NCBI GenBank assembly: GCA_036835325.1
Contig: DAITMF010000054.1
Span: forward strand, 1 to 18,939
DNA: 18,939 nt
Direction: 5' to 3'
Origin: CAMCHP01 sp036835325
Lineage (GTDB): Bacteria; Bacteroidota; Bacteroidia; Flavobacteriales_D; Sanyastnellaceae
The notes beneath the pieces were generated by a model. That model worked only from the letters and a program-made list of their open reading frames with translations. It was not told where the DNA came from and did not search any database. Of this stretch, positions 14,274 through 18,939 are shown one piece after another. The translations under genes were made by a program, and so were the position numbers. The number at the start of each line of letters is the position of its first letter. The stretch's first letter is position 1.

Positions 14274-15149
14274 ATGAAGTTCAAGCACATATTTGACCAT
14301 AGCGAAGCGTACGATGCGCGCCAACCGAACCACTGGCGAACAGTACTGCACACGGTAATTTTTGGGACAGACACGCGAGCCGGACGACGCTTCGACCTGA
14401 TACTGTTGTACCTGATTATTGCCAGCGTTGTGGTGGTACTTATTGACAGCGTGCATGAGTTCAGGTCAGCTTTCGGCACGTATTTGATTATTGCAGAGTG
14501 GGTTTTCACCGTACTCTTCACGTTTGAGTATGTTGCGCGTTTGCTTTCGGTGAAAAGGCCTCTGCGTTATGTTTTCTCCTTTTTCGGACTGGTCGACTTG
14601 TTAGCGATACTCCCCACGTTCTTGTCGTTCATGCTACCCGGTGCGATGTCGCTCACAACCATTCGAATTCTTCGGGTAATTCGGGTTTTTCGAATTCTTA
14701 AGCTTGGAGCCTTCTTGCAAGAGGCCGGCATATTGACCAACGCGCTTTATGCAAGCCGCAGAAAGATCACCGTATTTCTCACCACGGTGTTGGCCTTGGT
14801 GGTTATTCTTGGTTCGATGATGTATGTCATTGAAGGCAGAGAAGCCGGCTTTACAAGCATTCCGCGAAGCATCTATTGGGCCATTGTTACGCTCACAACG
14901 GTAGGCTACGGAGACATTGCCCCTCAAACCCCACTTGGCCAAACGCTTGCCGCTTTTATCATGATTTTGGGTTACAGCATATTGGCTGTGCCAACAGGCA
15001 TTGTGTCATCCGAAATGGCAAAAGCAGATTACAAGCAACAGAAGGCGCTGCGCAATTGCCCGCGGTGCACTTACCCTTCAGAAGATCGCAACGCGCTCTT
15101 TTGCAGCCGATGCGGAGCCGAACTTAACCAAAGCCCTCCCCAAGCTTAA
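14274..15149 (+). CDS. voltage-gated potassium channel-like protein with C-terminal zinc ribbon
   Basis: 291 residues from ATG at 14274. It has six membrane segments of the Kv type. The S4 segment TIRILRVIRVFRILKL carries arginines at every third position (131, 134, 137, 140). The selectivity filter TTVGYGD is at 208-214, followed by S6 (about 222-245). After a short linker come two cysteine pairs, C262-x2-C265 and C277-x2-C280, forming a zinc-ribbon-like cytoplasmic tail in place of an RCK domain. A TTG at 14253 would add 7 residues, but the ATG is favoured. A near-consensus CATTTTTG lies 18 bases upstream. The gene is divergent from the metalloprotease. K+ conduction is inferred from the filter; what the ribbon binds is unknown. 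Confidence 0.93.
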   Translation: MKFKHIFDHSEAYDARQPNHWRTVLHTVIFGTDTRAGRRFDLILLYLIIASVVVVLIDSVHEFRSAFGTYLIIAEWVFTVLFTFEYVARLLSVKRPLRYVFSFFGLVDLLAILPTFLSFMLPGAMSLTTIRILRVIRVFRILKLGAFLQEAGILTNALYASRRKITVFLTTVLALVVILGSMMYVIEGREAGFTSIPRSIYWAIVTLTTVGYGDIAPQTPLGQTLAAFIMILGYSILAVPTGIVSSEMAKADYKQQKALRNCPRCTYPSEDRNALFCSRCGAELNQSPPQA

Positions 15150-15192
15150 GGTGACCATCCGCCGAAGGCGAAGAAAAAAACCATTTTTGAAG

Positions 15193-15200
15193 TATCTTTC
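15193..15200 (+). promoter_or_regulatory. possible -7 promoter element for the acyl-CoA ligase gene (TATCTTTC)
   Basis: A 7 of 8 match to TAnnTTTG, 17 bases before the ATG at 15218. The spacing is like that of other candidates in the window, but it is weak on its own. Confidence 0.3.
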
Positions 15201-15217
15201 ACGCAAAACTGAGTAGC

Positions 15218-16996
15218 ATGGATACCCCGAAGCGATTGTTTGATTTTGCGCGATACCAACATGCGCATTTTCCGATGGACGTTATGATGACCTCCAAAGT
15301 AGCCGGAAATTGGAAAGTGTACAGCACTGGTGAATTCATTGAAACGATGGACAACCTTTCGAAGGGGTTGATTGCGCTCGGTGTACGGCCGGGCGATAAA
15401 ATTGCGCTGATTTCGCACAACAACCGCTCGGAATGGAACATTTGCGACAATGCCATTTTGCAAATCGGTGCCATCGACGTGCCGATTTACCCCACCATGA
15501 CCGAAAGCGACTACGAATACATTTTTAACCACGCCGAGGTGAAGTACTGCTTCGTATCAAACGAAGAACTCTTTCAAAAGGTCAACGCCATTCGCACGAA
15601 GGTGGCTTCGTTGGTTGACGTGTATACCTATGAGAAGGTGCACGGCGCGAAAAACTGGTCTGAAGTGATTGAAGCCGGCAAATCGGGCGACCAGAACGAG
15701 GTTGACCGTCGCGCTGCCGCGGTGAACGAAACCGATTTGGCGACCTTGATATATACATCCGGAACAACCGGCTTGCCCAAAGGCGTGATGCTCTCGCACC
15801 GCAACATCGCCAGCAACGTGATTGATTCGTGCGAACGACTGCCTGAAGTCGATAAGGGCAATTTTAGAATTCTCAGCTTCTTGCCTGTGTGCCATATTTT
15901 CGAACGCATGCTGCACTACCTATATATATACCAAGGTGCCAGCATGTACTTCGCTGAGAGTTTGGAGACCATTAAAGAAGACCTTAACTACGCCAAGCCG
16001 AAGATGTTTACAGCTGTTCCGCGTTTGCTTGAGAAGTTTTACGATGGAATAGTAGCCAAAGGCATGTCGGCCGGAGGCATCAAATCGAAGCTTTTCGGCT
16101 GGGCCGTAGGGCTCGCACTGAAATGGGAGCCAGACGGAGCCAACGGTGCACTGTATGAATTCCAGCTGAAGATTGCCCGTAAGCTCGTCTTTTCTAAGGT
16201 GAAGGCCGCCCTCGGCCTCACCGAAATCGAAGCCGTGGCATCAGGTAGCGCAGCGCTACAACCGCGTTTGGCAAGGTTCTTTAACGGAGCCGGTATTCCT
16301 GTGTACGAAGGATACGGTCTTACCGAAACCTCTCCGGTAATTTCGGTGAATACCATGAACACGCCCGGCATGATTAAAATCGGCTGCGTTGGTAAGCCCA
16401 TTCGCAATGTCGAAGTCAAAATCGCCCACGACGGTGAAATCGTGTCGAAAGGGCCGAATGTTATGCTCGGCTATTACAAAGACCCTGAAAAAACAGCCGA
16501 GGTGCTTAACAACGGCTGGTTTCACACCGGTGATATTGGGGAAATTACCGATGATGGGTTCTTGCGCATCACCGACCGCAAAAAAGAAATGTTCAAAACC
16601 TCAGGCGGCAAGTACGTTGCGCCTCAGTTGATTGAAAATGCCCTGAAAGAATCGCTCTTCATTGAACAGTGTATCGTGATCGGTGACGGACGCAAGCACC
16701 CAAGTGCGCTGATCGTACCTTCATTCGACGCACTCAAAGAATGGTGCGGGCGCCACGGAATTACCTACACAACGCCCGAAGACGTTCTCAAAAACGAGAA
16801 AGTAACTGAACGTATTCAGTCAGATATCGACCGATTGATGGAACGTTTCGGCCAATGGGAGCGCGTGAAAAACGTACAATTCCTAAGCACTCCGTTCAGC
16901 ATCGAAGCCGGAGAGCTCACCCCTACCTTGAAACTCAAGCGCAAGCCCATTATGCAGCGCTACGAAAGCCTCATCGCAAAGATTTACGGTGAATGA
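15218..16996 (+). CDS. long-chain fatty-acid--CoA ligase (AMP-forming)
   Basis: 592 residues, the size of the FAA1/ACSL-like synthetases common in Bacteroidota. It activates fatty acids to acyl-AMP and then acyl-CoA at the inner face of the membrane. Signature blocks are the AMP-binding motif YTSGTTGLPKGVMLSHRN starting at residue 179, VYEGYGLTETSPVISVN, NGWFHTGDIGEITDDGFL, and DRKKEMFKTSGGKYVAP with the A10 region nearby. The C-terminus ELTPTLKLKRKPI carries the conserved lysine expected for adenylation. No transmembrane segment is present. It overlaps the PAP2 gene by ATGA, so the two are very likely translationally coupled. Confidence 0.94.
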   Translation: MDTPKRLFDFARYQHAHFPMDVMMTSKVAGNWKVYSTGEFIETMDNLSKGLIALGVRPGDKIALISHNNRSEWNICDNAILQIGAIDVPIYPTMTESDYEYIFNHAEVKYCFVSNEELFQKVNAIRTKVASLVDVYTYEKVHGAKNWSEVIEAGKSGDQNEVDRRAAAVNETDLATLIYTSGTTGLPKGVMLSHRNIASNVIDSCERLPEVDKGNFRILSFLPVCHIFERMLHYLYIYQGASMYFAESLETIKEDLNYAKPKMFTAVPRLLEKFYDGIVAKGMSAGGIKSKLFGWAVGLALKWEPDGANGALYEFQLKIARKLVFSKVKAALGLTEIEAVASGSAALQPRLARFFNGAGIPVYEGYGLTETSPVISVNTMNTPGMIKIGCVGKPIRNVEVKIAHDGEIVSKGPNVMLGYYKDPEKTAEVLNNGWFHTGDIGEITDDGFLRITDRKKEMFKTSGGKYVAPQLIENALKESLFIEQCIVIGDGRKHPSALIVPSFDALKEWCGRHGITYTTPEDVLKNEKVTERIQSDIDRLMERFGQWERVKNVQFLSTPFSIEAGELTPTLKLKRKPIMQRYESLIAKIYGE

Positions 16997-17595
16997 GCGG
17001 ACTTGACGTCCTGAAATCATTCGACGAAGAGTTGTTCTTATTCTTCAACGGACTTCATGCCGAATGGCTTGACATGCCCATGTACATCCTGACCAAGGCG
17101 TGGGCATGGATACCGGTTTTTGCATGGATGGCTGTAAAAATCTGGCAACGGGGAGCTTCAGCGCGCAACTTTGGTGTGCTGCTGCTCGGAATGGGATTAA
17201 CCGTTGCTGCGGCCGATCTCACCTCCTACCGGCTTCTCAAGCAGCAAATCAAGCGCTACCGGCCAACACACCATTTGGTGATTGGGCCAAACGTGCACAC
17301 GGTCACTGACTTCAAGGGCAACGAATACCGAGGTGGTCAATACGGCTTTGTGTCATCGCATGCCACCAATTTCTTCGGTATCGCCACCTTTATGTTCATT
17401 ATCCTCTACCGCAAAAGTAGGTATGCGTGGCTGTTCATTTGGGCCGGTTTCATTTCGTACACCCGACTTTACCTCGGGGTGCATTACCCTGCCGACCTCG
17501 TTGGAGGCGCAATTTTGGGGATGTTTTTGGGATGGTTGATCGCGACCGTGTCACAACGGTTCGTGCAAACTACTGCTCAAGTGAACAAATTGTAA
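16993..17595 (+). CDS. PAP2 superfamily membrane phosphatase
   Basis: 200 residues with about five hydrophobic segments. The three PAP2 motifs are intact: Lys83-x6-Arg90-Pro91 (KQQIKRYRP), Ser122-His123 (SSHATN, in place of the classical PSGH), and Arg158-x5-His164-x3-Asp168 (RLYLGVHYPAD). His123 and His164 are the expected catalytic histidines. Relatives remove phosphate from phosphatidic acid, phosphatidylglycerol phosphate, undecaprenyl pyrophosphate or lipid A; the sequence alone does not choose among these. Overlap with the acyl-CoA ligase gene suggests a lipid substrate. The start is fixed by the ATGA junction. Confidence 0.93.
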   Translation: MSGLDVLKSFDEELFLFFNGLHAEWLDMPMYILTKAWAWIPVFAWMAVKIWQRGASARNFGVLLLGMGLTVAAADLTSYRLLKQQIKRYRPTHHLVIGPNVHTVTDFKGNEYRGGQYGFVSSHATNFFGIATFMFIILYRKSRYAWLFIWAGFISYTRLYLGVHYPADLVGGAILGMFLGWLIATVSQRFVQTTAQVNKL

Positions 17596-17637
17596 AGAAA
17601 ACGGCCGAACCGAAAAGGGCGTTTACATTTGCGTAAA
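17591..17637 (+). promoter_or_regulatory. pafA upstream region: -7 element TACATTTG within TTTAC/GTAAA inverted repeats
   Basis: TACATTTG at 17624-17631 matches TAnnTTTG exactly and ends 15 bases before the first ATG of pafA. It is overlapped by TTTAC (17622-17626) and GTAAA (17633-17637), an inverted repeat with a 6-base spacer. A third half-site, GTAAA, lies at 17592-17596. The promoter match is plausible; an operator role for the repeats is speculative. Confidence 0.4.
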
Positions 17638-17646
17638 TCCATCACC

Positions 17647-18939
17647 ATGCAGAGTATGAAAACGCTGGTCGCGTTATTGTTTATTCTTATCGGCTTCGCC
17701 GGATGTGCACCTTCAACCGCCCAAAAATCAGCACCCGTTGCTGCCGAACCTGACCGTTTCGCTGACCGTCCTCAGCTCGTGGTTGGCATTACGGTTGACC
17801 AGATGAAGATGGAATACCTCTACCGGTATTGGCACTTGTTCACCGATGGAGGCTTTAAGCGATTGGTCAATGACGGTTTCGTATGTTCAAACCACCATTT
17901 TAACTACGCGCCTACAGTAACGGCCTCAGGACACGCTGCCATCTTCACCGGAACAACCCCTGCTTACAATGGTATCACCGGCAACGACTGGTACCAACGA
18001 GGTGAAGGATTCGTATACTGCGCATCTGACAGCACACGCAAGGCGGTAGGAACCATTGGAAGAGATGGCCAAATGTCGCCGCACCGATTGCTCACCACAA
18101 CCATCAGCGACGAGCTTCGTTTGAGCAACAACTTCAAAAGCAAGGTTATCGGCATCGCTGTCAAAGATCGTGGGGCTATCCTCCCTGCCGGGCATCAACC
18201 CACTGCGGCCTATTGGTTTGTTGGAAAAGATGAGGGCGTTTGGGCCACCAGCGACTACTACATGAACGAACTGCCTGAGTGGGTCAATGCATTCAACGCC
18301 AAAAAACTACCTGAATCGTACATGGAGGCCGGTTGGAACCTCCTCCTGAGCAAAGAAGCGTATGACATCAGTGCAGAAGACAACAACCCTTATGAATACC
18401 CATTCCGCGGACAAGAGCGCGCTGCATTTCCTTACGACTTTACCAACATTGCACTGAACCGCTACGACGCCTTTAAGTCAACCCCATTTGCCGCTACCAT
18501 GTCGGTTGATTTTGCCATCGAGGCCATCAAAGCCGAACAACTTGGCCGTGACCAGTACCCCGATTTGCTCGCCATCAGCTTCTCAAATACCGATTATGCC
18601 GGCCACCAGTTTGGTCCACAATCGGTTGAAGTGCAAGACACCTACCTGCGCCTTGACCGCGATTTGAAGCGTTTGTTTGATTTCCTCGACAAGGAAGTTG
18701 GCAACGGCAAATACCTCGTATTTCTTTCGGCCGATCATGGTGGTGCGCACGTGCCCTCGTACATCAACAAGTACAACATGCCGGCAGGCTACTGGAAGCC
18801 ACAAGCCATGCTCGAAACCATTGAAGAGCGTTTGCGCAGCGCTTATGGTGAAGGCACCTATGTGCTGAACTACTCCAACGAGCAAATCTTTCTCGACCGT
18901 GAACTCATCGCCTCAAAAAGCGCCTCTGTTTCAGAAGTT
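17647..18939 (+). CDS. pafA: PafA-type alkaline phosphatase, lipoprotein-like (3' end cut by window)
   Basis: The frame stays open for 431 codons to the window end; the full family length is about 540. The N-terminus (MKTLVALLFILIGFAGC from ATG 17656, or three residues longer from 17647) is a lipoprotein-like signal with the lipid-anchored Cys at residue 20. The lipobox FAGC is slightly unusual. In numbering from 17647, the alkaline phosphatase superfamily residues are all visible: metal ligands Asp51 (VDQM), Asp316 and His320 (NTDYAGH), Asp363 and His364 (SADHGG), and nucleophile Thr92 in TVTASGH. Asn113, Lys173 and Arg175 (VKDRG) match the phosphate-binding Asn/Lys/Arg set of Elizabethkingia PafA, which marks a phosphate-monoesterase of that type. 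The last His ligand lies outside the window. Expected location is the periplasm or cell surface. Confidence 0.92.
   Translation, partial: MQSMKTLVALLFILIGFAGCAPSTAQKSAPVAAEPDRFADRPQLVVGITVDQMKMEYLYRYWHLFTDGGFKRLVNDGFVCSNHHFNYAPTVTASGHAAIFTGTTPAYNGITGNDWYQRGEGFVYCASDSTRKAVGTIGRDGQMSPHRLLTTTISDELRLSNNFKSKVIGIAVKDRGAILPAGHQPTAAYWFVGKDEGVWATSDYYMNELPEWVNAFNAKKLPESYMEAGWNLLLSKEAYDISAEDNNPYEYPFRGQERAAFPYDFTNIALNRYDAFKSTPFAATMSVDFAIEAIKAEQLGRDQYPDLLAISFSNTDYAGHQFGPQSVEVQDTYLRLDRDLKRLFDFLDKEVGNGKYLVFLSADHGGAHVPSYINKYNMPAGYWKPQAMLETIEERLRSAYGEGTYVLNYSNEQIFLDRELIASKSASVSEV

Noticed and set aside
15160..15180. CGCC-GAA-GGCG hairpin with an A-run after the K+ channel gene
   Set aside because: On the plus strand it is followed by A rather than T, and on the minus strand no T-run follows the stem, so it does not fit a terminator in either direction.
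15920..15931. TA dinucleotide run
   Set aside because: It encodes part of YLYIYQ in the acyl-CoA ligase and is too short to be a meaningful repeat.
1..18939. Mobile elements, CRISPR arrays, tRNA/rRNA genes, prophage or defence islands
   Set aside because: No transposase, integrase, direct-repeat array, clover-leaf sequence or clustered accessory genes were seen; gaps between genes are all under 100 bases.

Overview
The window looks like chromosomal DNA of a Bacteroidota bacterium, probably Flavobacteriales or a close relative. Evidence: a secreted metalloprotease with a type IX secretion sorting tail, a DUF5606 protein, a PafA-type alkaline phosphatase, a short AMP nucleosidase of the type found in this phylum, and several upstream sequences matching the Bacteroidota -7 promoter element TAnnTTTG. 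Base composition is near half GC by eye and even across the window. I see no tRNA, rRNA, IS element, CRISPR array, phage gene or attachment site. Genes are tightly packed: the longest gap is under 100 bases. The two edge genes are cut by the window.

Layout. (1) 1-1580, minus: an L-2-hydroxyglutarate oxidase (lhgO) followed by a truncated alpha/beta hydrolase. (2) 1660-3018, plus: a UMF1-family MFS transporter, divergent from lhgO, whose 3' end overlaps that of an OmpA-like gene. (3) 2999-8241, minus: a close-packed run amn - holA - hemE - OmpA-like gene 2 - terminator - OmpA-like gene 1. It joins nucleotide salvage, replication clamp loading, tetrapyrrole synthesis and two envelope proteins. 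(4) 8282-10941, plus: a stand-alone PD-(D/E)XK domain related to the HsdR N-terminus, a DUF5606 protein and an M3 oligoendopeptidase. (5) 10917-14202, minus: an M43-type T9SS-exported metalloprotease, then a terminator whose T-tract carries a promoter-like element for hbd, then sua5, whose 3' end overlaps the oligoendopeptidase gene. (6) 14274-18939, plus: a voltage-gated K+ channel with a C-terminal zinc ribbon, a long-chain acyl-CoA ligase overlapping a PAP2 phosphatase by 4 bases, and a truncated pafA.

Most of this is housekeeping and envelope metabolism. I found no clear new multi-gene system. The best leads are the tandem OmpA-like paralogs with an unclassified N-terminal domain (one translationally coupled to hemE), the orphan nuclease domain with intact catalytic residues and an apparently leaderless GTG start, the terminator/promoter overlap before hbd, a perfect dyad upstream of OmpA-like gene 1, and the zinc ribbon on the K+ channel.
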